A program made the translations under genes and the position numbers. DNA of 64,000 nucleotides from DUUI01 sp964627845 (GTDB taxonomy: Bacteria > Bacillota_I > Bacilli_A > Erysipelotrichales > Erysipelotrichaceae): NCBI GenBank assembly GCA_964627845.1, contig CAZVKL010000003.1, positions 1 through 64,000 on the forward strand, read 5' to 3'. Shown piece after piece: positions 51,219 through 60,421 of the stretch. Below the pieces are notes generated by a model. That model ran no database searches, was not told where the DNA came from, and saw only the letters and a list, made by a program, of their open reading frames with translations. The stretch's first letter is position 1, and the number at the start of each line of letters is the position of its first letter.

Positions 51219-52488
51219 TATTGTTGGGGCTGGTTTAGCTGGCTCTGAAGCCGCTTATCAATGTTTAAAAGCGGGTTATGACGTTGATTTATATGAAATG
51301 AGACCAACAAAAATGACGCCAGCACATACTTCTGGAAAGTTTGGGGAACTGGTTTGTTCTAATTCTCTGCGTTCGAATGATGTTAATAATGCGGTTGGTT
51401 TACTCAAAGAAGAAATGAGACGTTTGGATTCTTTAATTATGAAGGCGGCTGATCAAAGCAGTCTGCCTGCAGGCAGTGCATTGGCTGTTGATCGTGATCA
51501 GTTTTCTCATATCATTGAAGAGACACTTAATCGATTTGAAAATTTTAATAAAATTGAACAAGAAGTGACAGATATTCCTGAGGGTCTAACAATCTTGGCG
51601 AGTGGTCCTTTGACTTCGGATACCTTAGCACAAAGCCTTTTGACTTTCTTAGATGAAGAGGGACTCCATTTTTATGATGCGATTGCGCCTGTGATAAATA
51701 TTAATTCTGTGGATATGTCGAAGGTGTATCGCAAGTCACGCTATGATAAGGGAACTTCCGACTATTTGAATTGTCCCATGACCAAGGAAGAGTTTTTCAA
51801 TTTTTATCATGAATTAATTAATGCTAAAACCGTTCAATTAAGAGATTTTGAAGATGAAAAAGTTTTTGAGGGATGTATGCCCATTGAAGTGATGGCGAAA
51901 CGTGGGATTAAAACATTAACGTTTGGACCACTTAAACCCGTTGGCTTAGAACAAGGTGATGAAAAACCATATGCCGTTGTTCAATTAAGACAGGATAATG
52001 CGGCTGGAACACTTTACAATTTAGTGGGTTTTCAGACACATTTAACATGGGGAGAACAGAAGCGTTTATTAAGAATGATTCCTGGTTTAGAAAATGTTGA
52101 GATTGAACGCTATGGAGTGATGCATCGCAATACTTATATAAATTCTCCTTTACATTTAAATCATCATTATCAAGTCATTAAGAAACCTGATTTATATATT
52201 GCGGGTCAATTAAGTGGGGTAGAGGGCTATGTTGAATCAGCAGCCAGTGGTTTAGTGGCGGCACTTTATGCCATCCAATCATCTGATGATAAAGTGGAAT
52301 TGCCTCAATCAACGATGATGGCGTCAATGGCGCATTATGTTAGTTCAACAAGTTCTAAGCATTTTCAACCGATGAACGCAAATTTTGGAATTCTTAGATC
52401 CAACCATAAGAAAAAAGAGGATAAGGTCAATCAAGCCTTAGAAGATTTAGATGGATTTATTCAAACATTTAGACAACTTTTTGATTGA
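51208..52488 (+). CDS. trmFO: Folate-dependent tRNA m5U54 methyltransferase TrmFO
   Basis: FAD and methylenetetrahydrofolate-dependent enzyme of 426 aa that makes ribothymidine at tRNA position 54. The N-terminal FAD-binding NIVGAGLAGSEAA, YEMRPTKMTPAHTS near residue 29 and LVCSNSLRSN near 50 are diagnostic. The ATG at 51208 gives the conserved start. The gene overlaps topA by 11 bases. AGAAGAAG serves as a weak ribosome binding site. Confidence 0.96.
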   Translation: MKINIVGAGLAGSEAAYQCLKAGYDVDLYEMRPTKMTPAHTSGKFGELVCSNSLRSNDVNNAVGLLKEEMRRLDSLIMKAADQSSLPAGSALAVDRDQFSHIIEETLNRFENFNKIEQEVTDIPEGLTILASGPLTSDTLAQSLLTFLDEEGLHFYDAIAPVININSVDMSKVYRKSRYDKGTSDYLNCPMTKEEFFNFYHELINAKTVQLRDFEDEKVFEGCMPIEVMAKRGIKTLTFGPLKPVGLEQGDEKPYAVVQLRQDNAAGTLYNLVGFQTHLTWGEQKRLLRMIPGLENVEIERYGVMHRNTYINSPLHLNHHYQVIKKPDLYIAGQLSGVEGYVESAASGLVAALYAIQSSDDKVELPQSTMMASMAHYVSSTSSKHFQPMNANFGILRSNHKKKEDKVNQALEDLDGFIQTFRQLFD

Positions 52489-53350
52489 GTTTGAATTAAC
52501 AACTTCTCAATCTGAGCATTCACTAGAGGCCTATAAACGAGATATTTCACAGTTTTTGAATTATTGTATCGATCAAAATGTAAATGATTTAGGAGATGTT
52601 GATCAAGGCTTTATTTTTAACTTTCTTTCATTTCTTCAAGATAAAGAAACAAAACTTTCAGCTCGTACTTTAAATCGAAAATGTAGTGCTAATCGTCGTT
52701 TCTTTGACTATGCTCATCAACAACAATTAGTGTCGAATAATCCTTTTAAACAAGTAAAACATTTTAAAGAACCTAAAATTTTACCTGATTTTATGACTTT
52801 TGTGGATATTCAACAATTTCTTTATAGCATTGATACTTCAACAAACCTGGGTAAGCGTAACCGAGTGATGTTTGAATTATTATATGCCTGTGGCTTGCGT
52901 TTATCTGAACTCATTCAATTAGAAATTAAGAATATCAATTTTGATGAATCGACCTTAAGAATCTTTGGGAAGGGCAGTAAAGAAAGAATGGTTCCTTTCT
53001 ATGATTCCATGTCAGAGGATTTAAAAGATTATATAAAGAATACAAGGCCTCAATTACTAAAAACTCAAACTCATGATATCTTATTTACAAATCAAAATGG
53101 TCAACCATTAACATCTAGGGGTGTTCAGTATCTTACTAACCAGATTGCCCTTAAAGCGGATATGCGCTTGAAGGTACATCCACATATGTTTCGTCATAGT
53201 TTTGCGACGCACATGCTCGATAATGGGGCAGACTTAAGGTTGGTTCAAGAATTATTGGGTCATGAAAACTTAACGACGACACAGATTTATACCCATGTCA
53301 GTGTTGATCGGTTAAAGGAAGTTTATCAAAAATCTCATCCGTGGGCATAA
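52451..53350 (+). CDS. xerC: Tyrosine recombinase XerC type
   Basis: Site-specific recombinase of 299 aa that resolves chromosome dimers. The N-terminal SAM-like domain covers residues 1-95. Catalytic residues appear as Arg in ACGLRLSEL near 149, HMFRHSFATHML near 246 (His and Arg), and the tyrosine in TTQIYTHVS near 280. The position after trmFO is that of CodV/XerC in Bacillota. It overlaps trmFO by 38 bases. In Bacillus the next genes are hslVU and codY, which are missing here. Confidence 0.93.
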   Translation: MDLFKHLDNFLIEFELTTSQSEHSLEAYKRDISQFLNYCIDQNVNDLGDVDQGFIFNFLSFLQDKETKLSARTLNRKCSANRRFFDYAHQQQLVSNNPFKQVKHFKEPKILPDFMTFVDIQQFLYSIDTSTNLGKRNRVMFELLYACGLRLSELIQLEIKNINFDESTLRIFGKGSKERMVPFYDSMSEDLKDYIKNTRPQLLKTQTHDILFTNQNGQPLTSRGVQYLTNQIALKADMRLKVHPHMFRHSFATHMLDNGADLRLVQELLGHENLTTTQIYTHVSVDRLKEVYQKSHPWA

Positions 53351-53357
53351 TTAACTA

Positions 53358-53405
53358 TTGTGCTCACTTTTTTATATGATACAATATCGATAGACGATAT
53401 CGATA
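53358..53405 (+). promoter_or_regulatory. padR promoter with paired palindromic operator
   Basis: An extended -10 TGATACAAT (53377-53385) is preceded by TTGTGC (53358-53363). The 8-bp palindrome TATCGATA occurs twice, at 53385-53392 and 53398-53405, 13 bases apart, starting at the end of the -10 box. They are flanked by CAATAT and ATATTG. This is a likely autoregulatory site for the PadR protein. Confidence 0.7.
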
Positions 53406-53431
53406 ATCAATATTGTAGAGAGGTGAGTAGT

Positions 53432-53749
53432 GTGGATCAATATAAAGGGATGACCGAATCCATGTTTTATGTCTTGATGTGTTTTTATCAAAAGCCTACT
53501 TTTGGAATAGAAATTGTCTCGACGATTAACCAGTGGAGCCAAGGTGAAGTTCAGATGGGTCCAGGGACTCTTTATACAATCTTGGGTCGTTTTGAAAAAG
53601 ATGGACTGATTAAAGAGATTAGTGTGGAGGGTCGAAAACGAACATATCAGATTACACCATTAGGCGAAGATATTTTTGAATTAGAGCTAGAAAGACTTAA
53701 TCGAGTGCTTGAGGTCGCAACTAAAGTGAGAGGTGAACAAGATGTCTAA
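53432..53749 (+). CDS. PadR family transcriptional regulator
   Basis: Winged-helix regulator of 105 aa. TESMFYVLMCFYQKPTFGIEIVSTIN and the wing region MGPGTLYTILGRFEKDGLIKEI...GRKRTYQITPLG match PadR. A C-terminal helix for dimerisation is short, as in subfamily 2. The GTG at 53432 is chosen because AGAGAGGTG lies just before it. It is followed with an 8-base overlap by the DUF2812 genes, the pairing usual for small PadR proteins and membrane proteins under their control. Confidence 0.9.
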   Translation: MDQYKGMTESMFYVLMCFYQKPTFGIEIVSTINQWSQGEVQMGPGTLYTILGRFEKDGLIKEISVEGRKRTYQITPLGEDIFELELERLNRVLEVATKVRGEQDV

Positions 53750-54742
53750 ACACAACAAAATAATTACGATTAGTCAGCTGGATTTATTTAATTTAGAAGA
53801 ATTTCTTAATAAGATGGCACAAGAGGGGTATCATTTTGTTGAGTATAATTTTTTTAGAATGAAATTTGAGTATAATCCTCAATCGAAGATGTCATACACG
53901 ATTATGACTAATGAGATTGATAATCGACTATTTAGTGATGATCAATCAAAACTTGAAATGTACAAGTTAGATAATTTAATTGATGATTTAGAGTATCGAT
54001 TCATTGATCAAATAGGACAATTTAAAGTATATGTTTCAAAACATTCTACTCCATTCTATACCGATGAGAAACTGACTGATAAACAGAGTAAGAAATTAGC
54101 GCTTAAAGAGATTTTGATTTCTCTGATAATAACAATTATTGGCGGCTCATTTTTAAAAAGAAATCTGTCACCCATCAACTTGCTATCGGATTCATTGTTA
54201 TTAGTTAGAGATATCTTCTTTGTTGGTTTTCTTCTACTAGTTATCTTTCATGGTCTCAAAGCAATATTATTTTACTTTGGTAGAAGACGCTGGAAGTCAA
54301 TTAAGTTTAGATCGATTAAAACAGATTTAATATCGTTGTTGTTACTTCTATTTGGGATTGATTTTATTTTCTTTTACAGCTTATCTGTCATCCTTAATTC
54401 CCCAGAAATTATTCCATTTGCCATTGTATTAACAGTGATTGGGATAGTCTTATATTTTGGTCTTGATCAATCAAAAACTATATTGATGTGCTCTGTTTAG
54501 AGGAAACTAGAAAGCCAGTTATTAAAATATTGGAAATCAAACAGGACTTGTTTAAAGAACAATTACGTCAAGATTTTTATTCAAGAATAGAAGTGGATTC
54601 AGATAATATTATTAAAGATGAAGCGGTATCTCTAAATAATGATCATGCAAGACTCTATGATGGATCAGATTTTACAATCTATGTTGTTGGTGAATTAGAC
54701 GAGTCACTGATTAACGAATTTACAACTAGAAGAGGACAATAA
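53742..54742 (+). pseudogene. DUF2812 membrane protein, copy 1, split by a frameshift
   Basis: The first part (53742-54500, 252 aa) has the DUF2812 domain (LDLFNLEEFLNKMAQEGYHFVEYNFFRMKFEYN) and four membrane helices, and ends SKTILMCSV. The continuation is in another frame (KNYIDVLCLEETRKP, then DLFKEQLRQDFYSRIE) to 54742. It matches the extracytoplasmic C-terminus of the intact copy at 55927. A one-base change in the A run at 54473-54477 explains the break. A sequencing error or programmed slippage cannot be excluded. The ribosome binding site is AGAGGTGA. Confidence 0.78.
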
Positions 54743-54743
54743 A

Positions 54744-55918
54744 ATGAAAACAAGATTTAAATAATTATCACTAGATACGATTGATTTATTCAATTTTGAA
54801 GATTACTTAAATAAAAGCGCAAGAGAAGGTTGGGTCCTAGATGGAGGCAATTTATTTGGCATTAAGTTTAAATTTGTACTAAATAATTCACTTCATTATA
54901 GTGTGGTGGACAATAAGATGCATCGTGTTTTTCTCTCCCAACAAGAAATGGACCAAGAAAAGAAACTAAATGATTTAGCCTTTGAGCTTGATTATATGTT
55001 TGAACAAAATGTTGGTAACTTCGCTATTTATAGTAGTTTAAGTGATGTGCCAATGTATGATGAGAGCTATTATGATTCAGAGGTTCGTAAAGAGCTTGGG
55101 AAAGTGACATTCTATCGATATTTCCCTTAACTATTACTTTATATCTTTTTGATGTTGATAATGTTTCGACAAAATTTCTGGACTTATGTTAGTAATGTTG
55201 GATTATTAGTGCGTATTTCACTCCCTTTAGTTATTTTATTTGTTCTGTTTAGACTTATCCAAACCATTCGATTTATTAAAGGACGCACCAGATGGAATTC
55301 ACTTAACTTAAAGAATACTAAGACTTCACCACTTACATACGTTATCATTTTAACGATTGCTTTGATTATTATGATTCCATTGTTGTCAATGAAATCAGGA
55401 ATGTCTACTTGATTAGCATGTTAATTGGTGGTGATTATATGATTGTTATCTTTAGATTACTTCAAAAACAAAGATAGTCTCGATTTAAAAAGTTTACTGT
55501 CTATATTCTTAGTGGATTTGTTATTACTTGGTTGATAATTACTCTGAGTGTTGTGAGTCTGTTTAGTGATAGTATAGTTTTAAACATTAAGATAAATCTA
55601 ATCCACTCTTATTAACTTCACTTACTGATCAGGCTAGTGAACTAAGCATTGATAGTGAATCAGTTTTAGCACATTATCAATTTGTTTAATGTGATGAATC
55701 TCATTATGAATACTATGTCATGAAAATGAATGTATTGAATGAATCGATTAGTGATCAATTTGTAAAGGACCAATATTTTGAACCAAATGATGTTGAGTAT
55801 AATTAAATAAAAAGTAAAGAAAACATGCATATTTATCGTTCAGAAAGATTTGGGGTGAGTGGATATCAGGAAATCCCACAAGAACTCATTGATGAACTGA
55901 TCCAATTAACTCAATAAA
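54744..55918 (+). pseudogene. DUF2812 membrane protein, copy 2, multiply disrupted
   Basis: Starting at ATG 54744, codon 7 is TAA (54762-54764). The frame then reads on as a DUF2812 domain (LDTIDLFNFEDYLNKSAREG, later FELDYMFEQNVGNFAIYSS) to a second TAA at 55128-55130, and again in frame through two membrane helices to 55412. Beyond that, frameshifts and several stops follow. The last piece (IYRSERFGVSGYQEIPQELI) corresponds to the C-terminus of the other copies. This is a clear pseudogene of the tandem family. Confidence 0.82.
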
Positions 55919-55926
55919 AGGAGATT

Positions 55927-57099
55927 ATGATGAAGAAGAAAACGAAGTGGATAGCCTTATCTGAATTGGATATTAAAAGTTTAAAACAATTTCTCAACCA
56001 ACAAGCAAAACTAGGGTGGGTCGTTACTAAGATCTCTCAATTTAGAGTTGTTTTTGAATATGATCAAGATAATACAAAACATTATTCTGTAACGGATCAT
56101 TTATTTCTTAAGAACTATCCTGATTATGTTGATTTTCAAAAGCAAAAAGAATTTGAACAGTTTATACAAGAGTATGACTATAAACTACTTGCTAGAGCTG
56201 CTGGATTTGAAATCTATGAGAGTTCAGTGGATGTAGATTTATTTAGTGAGAATAGAGAGTCAATTGAGTTTTTAACTGTCTATGGTGAGCGTTTACGAAA
56301 AAGATATGTTTATGGGTTAATCTTATTTGGGTTATATTTACTCATGTTTCTTTCTGTAGAAAATAAATATTCACTTTTCTATCAATCAACTTTTGTTATC
56401 AGTATAGTGGTTGTTGTTTTTATCCTGTTTGGCTTAATTAAGGGAATTATTCAATCGAACCAGTTTAGAGATGGGAAGTACTATCAAAATCATTATAAGT
56501 TTAAATCTAAAAATAGTGATCCGGTAAGTGTTTTGACAATCCTGTTATTTGTTGGGTTTGGACTCTTTGTTTTATATAATTTCTTGTTTGTAGATCATCA
56601 AAAATATGCTTTTATTGTTATTGTTTTGATGATCATTTTAACAAGACAAATTTTCTTTGGGATTGAGATGAAAAAGAGTAATAAGGTCAAGCTAACAGTC
56701 ATTATCTCACTCATAGGTTTAATTCTATATTTGAATATGACAAGTGGTGAAATTGCTGAGAAGGGCTTATTGGTTGATCAAGTAGAGCAAGTATCTAAAT
56801 TAGAATACTTCAATCAAAAATTAGAAGGTCAAGCTTGTGTTTATAAAGAAGAAGAATCGTTTATGGGTATGCTCATTGATTACTATTGTTTTGATGATCA
56901 GATTAATATCTTGATTCAAAAGAGTGATCTTTTCAACGAATATACAAGAGATCAATTTCTTAATCATCGCTATCTTACTAAGGAAAACCAAGTACCAGAT
57001 GATCGATATATTTACCAGGATGATAGGGCAATTATTGTTAGTGATAATCCAATTGATCTAACACTTCAAAAAGAGATTAAAGATTTGTTTAAAGAGTAG
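55927..57099 (+). CDS. DUF2812 membrane protein, copy 3, intact
   Basis: Protein of 390 aa. The DUF2812 domain is at residues 1-110 (LSELDIKSLKQFLNQQAKLGW; YDYKLLARAAGFEIYES). Paired hydrophobic helices are near 128-180 and 205-285, with a hydrophilic C-terminal domain from about 290 (KLEYFNQKLEGQACVYKEEES). DUF2812 proteins often accompany PadR regulators and may sense membrane or cell-envelope stress, but the role is unknown. AAAAGGAGA precedes the ATG. It is the only copy of three that is whole. Confidence 0.8.
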   Translation: MMKKKTKWIALSELDIKSLKQFLNQQAKLGWVVTKISQFRVVFEYDQDNTKHYSVTDHLFLKNYPDYVDFQKQKEFEQFIQEYDYKLLARAAGFEIYESSVDVDLFSENRESIEFLTVYGERLRKRYVYGLILFGLYLLMFLSVENKYSLFYQSTFVISIVVVVFILFGLIKGIIQSNQFRDGKYYQNHYKFKSKNSDPVSVLTILLFVGFGLFVLYNFLFVDHQKYAFIVIVLMIILTRQIFFGIEMKKSNKVKLTVIISLIGLILYLNMTSGEIAEKGLLVDQVEQVSKLEYFNQKLEGQACVYKEEESFMGMLIDYYCFDDQINILIQKSDLFNEYTRDQFLNHRYLTKENQVPDDRYIYQDDRAIIVSDNPIDLTLQKEIKDLFKE

Positions 57100-57120
57100 A
57101 CTTTTGAGAGGTCTTACGCG

Positions 57121-57149
57121 TTGATTAGTGACCTAATATATGTTATTAT
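57121..57149 (+). promoter_or_regulatory. rpsB promoter
   Basis: TTGATT (57121-57126) and TATTAT (57144-57149) are 17 bases apart, with an extended TG before the -10 box (57141-57142). Confidence 0.75.
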
Positions 57150-57155
57150 ATCCAA

Positions 57156-57262
57156 TGGCATCTAATGATGTCTGTACACACACCATGGATTCAATAACCC
57201 GTGCTCAATGAGTTGTTATTGTTAGAAATGGTGGAGGAGTAACGGAAAGGTAGGAAATACAA
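57156..57262 (+). promoter_or_regulatory. rpsB 5' leader with two-helix hairpin
   Basis: The leader of about 107 bases contains CACCAT (57181-57186) pairing with ATGGTG (57228-57233), and AATAAC (57193-57198) pairing with GTTATT (57215-57220), separated by an internal loop. The outer helix ends just before GGAGGAG, about 24 bases before the start codon. This may be a ribosomal-protein (S2) autoregulatory element. Confidence 0.55.
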
Positions 57263-58231
57263 ATGTCAGTAGTTACAATGAAACAATTATTAGAGAGTGG
57301 AGCTCATTTCGGGCACCAAACTCGCCGCTGGAATCCGAAAATGAAACCATACATTTACGCAACAAAAAATGGGTCTCATATTCTAGATTTAGGCATTACC
57401 AAGGATGAAATTGAGGTTGCTTACAACAAAATGAAGGAAATTGCCCAAAATAATGGGAAAGTACTCTTTGTTGGGACTAAGAAACAAGCTCAAACTTCGG
57501 TTTTAGAAGAAGCATTACGTTCAGGAAGTTTCTTTATCAACCAAAGATGGTTAGGTGGTACTTTGACTAACTTTAAGACCATCCAAAAATCAATTCGTCG
57601 TCTTTTAGAAATCGAAAGGATGGATCAAGATGGATCCATTAATGTCTATCCTAAGAAAGAAATCGTTTTACTTCGTAAAGAAGCAACCCGTTTAGAAAAC
57701 TTCTTAGGTGGTATTAAAGAAATGAAAAAACTTCCAGATGCAGTCTTCGTGGTTGATCCAACTGAAGATTATAATGCGATTTTGGAAGCGAAGAAATTAA
57801 AAATCCCTGTATTTGGTATCGTTGATACAAACTGTGATCCTGAAATCGTTGATTACATAATCCCAGCCAATGATGATGCAATCAAATCAATTAAATTAAT
57901 TGTTGGTTTAATGGCAGACGCCATTGTTGAAGCACATGACGGTGTCTTAACTGTTGCATACCAAGGTGAAGATGAAGAAGATATTACAATGAGTGATGTT
58001 ATCCGTAATGTGGATGAACAAAACGAACAAAGACGTCGTGCTCGTCAAGAAGAGCGCAGAGCAAGAGAAGAGCGTCGTCGTCAATATCAAAATCAACAAA
58101 ACCAACAAAATACAACCTTCAACAGAAACCGTAAGTATGTTCAAAGAGCTGAGCGTCAACAAGAACAAACAGCTGCTCCAACTACTAACGAGAATAAAAC
58201 AAAAGAAACAAAACAAACAGAAAGTGAGTAA
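57263..58231 (+). CDS. rpsB: Small ribosomal subunit protein uS2 with long disordered C-terminus
   Basis: Ribosomal protein S2, 322 aa. The core (residues 1-235) is standard: MKQLLESGAHFGHQTRRWNPKM, RWLGGTLTNFKTI and PDAVFVVDP. Residues about 240-322 form an extra tail rich in Arg, Gln, Glu, Asn and Thr (NEQRRRARQEERRAREERRR, then a Gln/Asn run). This makes the protein about 70-80 residues longer than typical S2. The ribosome binding site region is GGAAAGGTAGG. Confidence 0.95.
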   Translation: MSVVTMKQLLESGAHFGHQTRRWNPKMKPYIYATKNGSHILDLGITKDEIEVAYNKMKEIAQNNGKVLFVGTKKQAQTSVLEEALRSGSFFINQRWLGGTLTNFKTIQKSIRRLLEIERMDQDGSINVYPKKEIVLLRKEATRLENFLGGIKEMKKLPDAVFVVDPTEDYNAILEAKKLKIPVFGIVDTNCDPEIVDYIIPANDDAIKSIKLIVGLMADAIVEAHDGVLTVAYQGEDEEDITMSDVIRNVDEQNEQRRRARQEERRAREERRRQYQNQQNQQNTTFNRNRKYVQRAERQQEQTAAPTTNENKTKETKQTESE

Positions 58232-58233
58232 TA

Positions 58234-59121
58234 ATGACGATGGAAATTAGTGCTAAATTAGTCAAGGAATTACGTGATTTAACCGGTGCCGGAATGATGG
58301 ACTGTAAAAAAGCCTTAAAAGAAAACGATGGCGATATTGATAAAGCAGTTCGTTGGTTAAAAGAACAAGGCATTGCGAAGAGTGCTAAGAAATCTGGTCG
58401 TATTGCTGCTGAAGGCTTAGCAGCTGTTAAAACAGCTGGGAACCTAGGGGTCCTTGTTGAGCTTAATGCTGAAACTGACTTCGTGGCTAAAAATGACAAA
58501 TTCTTAGACCTATTAGAAACAATCACTGAGGTAATTATCAATAACAACCCAGTCAACTTAGAAGAAGCGAAAGCTTTAGAAGTTGATGGAAAAACACTGA
58601 ACGATTTAATTGTTGATGCAACAGCAACCATCGGTGAGCGTATTGATTTAAGACGTTTTGAAACATTACAAAAAGAGGATGACCAAACATTTGGTGAGTA
58701 CGTCCATATGGGTGGTAAAATCGCCGCTTTAACTGTTGTGACTGGTTCTGAAGAGTTTGCGCGCGACATGGCGATGCAAGTTGCTTCAATGTCTCCACAA
58801 TATGTGTCTCAAGATGTAATGCCAGCTGAAATTGTTGAAGAACAACGTGGCATTCAAACTGAAATTTTAAAGAACGATCCTGTGCTTTCTACAAAGAATG
58901 AAAAGCAACAAGAAGGAATTATCCGTGGACGTGTTTCTAAAGCACTTCAAGAAATTTCATTAGTAGATCAACCTTATTTCAAAGAACAAACGATGAAAGT
59001 TGGTGACCTTCTCAAGCAACAATCTTTCAATGTTCATTCATTCCTACGTTATGCGGTAGGTGAAGGGATTGAAAAGAAAGAAGACAATTTTGCTGAAGAA
59101 GTAGCCAGTATGACAAAATAA
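58234..59121 (+). CDS. tsf: Elongation factor Ts
   Basis: Guanine nucleotide exchange factor for EF-Tu, 295 aa. The UBA-like N-terminus has LVKELRDLTGAGMMDCKKAL, and the core motif ELNAETDFVAKNDKF near residue 78 contacts EF-Tu. It starts 2 bases after rpsB, and a terminator follows the stop closely. Length matches Bacillus EF-Ts. Confidence 0.97.
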   Translation: MTMEISAKLVKELRDLTGAGMMDCKKALKENDGDIDKAVRWLKEQGIAKSAKKSGRIAAEGLAAVKTAGNLGVLVELNAETDFVAKNDKFLDLLETITEVIINNNPVNLEEAKALEVDGKTLNDLIVDATATIGERIDLRRFETLQKEDDQTFGEYVHMGGKIAALTVVTGSEEFARDMAMQVASMSPQYVSQDVMPAEIVEEQRGIQTEILKNDPVLSTKNEKQQEGIIRGRVSKALQEISLVDQPYFKEQTMKVGDLLKQQSFNVHSFLRYAVGEGIEKKEDNFAEEVASMTK

Positions 59122-59123
59122 CT

Positions 59124-59148
59124 AGGACACTTCACAGTGTCCTTTTTT
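59124..59148 (+). terminator. Terminator after tsf
   Basis: The stem AGGACACT / AGTGTCCT (59124-59131 with 59136-59143) has loop TCAC and a T run. The pyrH ribosome binding site follows 7 bases after the T run. Confidence 0.88.
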
Positions 59149-59167
59149 ATAAAATAAGGAGTGTATG

Positions 59168-59878
59168 ATGTATAATAGAGTTGTCTTAAAACTGTCTGGA
59201 GAAGCACTATCAAATGGACAGGGAGCCTATGATGCAGAAATGTTAAAACAAATTTCTCTTCAAATAAAGGACATGGTAGATTTAGGAATTGAAGTTGCTG
59301 TTGTTGTCGGTGGTGGTAATTTGATGCGCGGAAAACAAGAGAGCGCGTTACAAATTGAGCGAGTCTCCAGAGATTACATGGGAATGCTTGCCACGGTGAT
59401 GAATGCAATCGCAATTCAAGGGTCATTAGAAGCATTAGATGTGGAAACACGTGTTCAAACTGCGATCGAAATGAGAGCGATAGCTGAGCCGTATATTTTA
59501 AGAAGAGCGATTCGTCACTTAGAAAAAGGACGTGTGGTTATCTTTGGTGCTGGTACTGGTAGTCCGTTTTTCTCAACCGATACCTTGGCAGCATTGAGAG
59601 CTTCAGAAATTAAGGCGGACGTTATTTTATTTGCGAAAAACGGTGTGGATGGAGTTTACGATTCAGATCCTAAACTGAATAAAGATGCTGTTAAATATGA
59701 TGAATTAACGTATATGGAAATGATACAAAAGAATTTACAGGTGATGGATACAACTGCAACGTCAATGTGCATGGAAAATGATATTGATTTGTTGATTTTC
59801 AATATCAATGAACCTGGAAATATTCTTAAAGCGGCTTTACAACAAGTCGAAGGTACAATAGTTAGAAAAGGAGACTAA
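59168..59878 (+). CDS. pyrH: Uridylate kinase (UMP kinase)
   Basis: Bacterial UMP kinase of 236 aa, amino acid kinase fold. VVLKLSGEAL at the start, VVVGGGNLMRGK near residue 45, and GTGSPFFSTDTLAALRASEI near 132 are diagnostic. ATG 59168 lies 6 bases after AAGGAG and is preferred to ATG 59165 (3 bases). It precedes frr, as across Bacillota. Confidence 0.96.
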   Translation: MYNRVVLKLSGEALSNGQGAYDAEMLKQISLQIKDMVDLGIEVAVVVGGGNLMRGKQESALQIERVSRDYMGMLATVMNAIAIQGSLEALDVETRVQTAIEMRAIAEPYILRRAIRHLEKGRVVIFGAGTGSPFFSTDTLAALRASEIKADVILFAKNGVDGVYDSDPKLNKDAVKYDELTYMEMIQKNLQVMDTTATSMCMENDIDLLIFNINEPGNILKAALQQVEGTIVRKGD

Positions 59879-59880
59879 GA

Positions 59881-60420
59881 ATGTATAGAGAATTATCTCA
59901 AGAACAAATGGATAAAGTGATTGAAAACTTACATGAAACTTTATCAGTCCTTAGAACTGGACGAGCAAACCCTAATATGCTTAATACAGTGATGATTGAC
60001 TATTATGGTGAAATGACACCGATCAATCAAATGTCTCAAATTTCAGTGGTTGAAGGACGCCAATTAGTGGTTAAACTTTATGACCCTAGCCAACTACAAG
60101 CGGTTGAAAGAGCGATTAATGCAGCAAACTTAGGTGTGAATGCTCAAAATGATGGAACAGTGGTAAGAATGTCGATCCCTGCATTAACAGGAGAGACGCG
60201 TAAACAACTGTCTAAAGAAGTTGGAAAACATGAAGAAGATGCTAAAGTAGCGATTCGTAATATTCGTCGTGATATTAATGACAGCATTAAGAAAGATGAT
60301 GAATTTACAGAAGATACTGAACGTCGTGAATTAGAGAGTATTCAAAAAATAACTGATGAATACATCAAGAAGATTGAAAAGATTTCTGAAGAAAAAGTTC
60401 AAGAAATCATGACTGTCTAA
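59881..60420 (+). CDS. frr: Ribosome recycling factor
   Basis: Factor of 179 aa that splits post-termination ribosomes with EF-G. LRTGRANPNMLNTVMIDYYG near residue 24, and LTGETRKQLSKEVGKHEEDAKVAIRNIRRD near 101-130 form the conserved parts. It begins 2 bases after the pyrH stop, with AAAGGAGA inside the pyrH end. Confidence 0.97.
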   Translation: MYRELSQEQMDKVIENLHETLSVLRTGRANPNMLNTVMIDYYGEMTPINQMSQISVVEGRQLVVKLYDPSQLQAVERAINAANLGVNAQNDGTVVRMSIPALTGETRKQLSKEVGKHEEDAKVAIRNIRRDINDSIKKDDEFTEDTERRELESIQKITDEYIKKIEKISEEKVQEIMTV

Positions 60421-60421
60421 G

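Noticed and set aside
57947..58250. Open frames on the opposite strand or other phase of the rpsB tail
   Set aside because: They mirror the low-complexity Arg/Gln-rich coding stretch, lack ribosome binding sites and match no family.
59165..59185. TATAAT inside the start of pyrH as a promoter
   Set aside because: TATAAT at 59171-59176 lies within the coding sequence just after the start codon, with no -35 box and no downstream gene start nearby.
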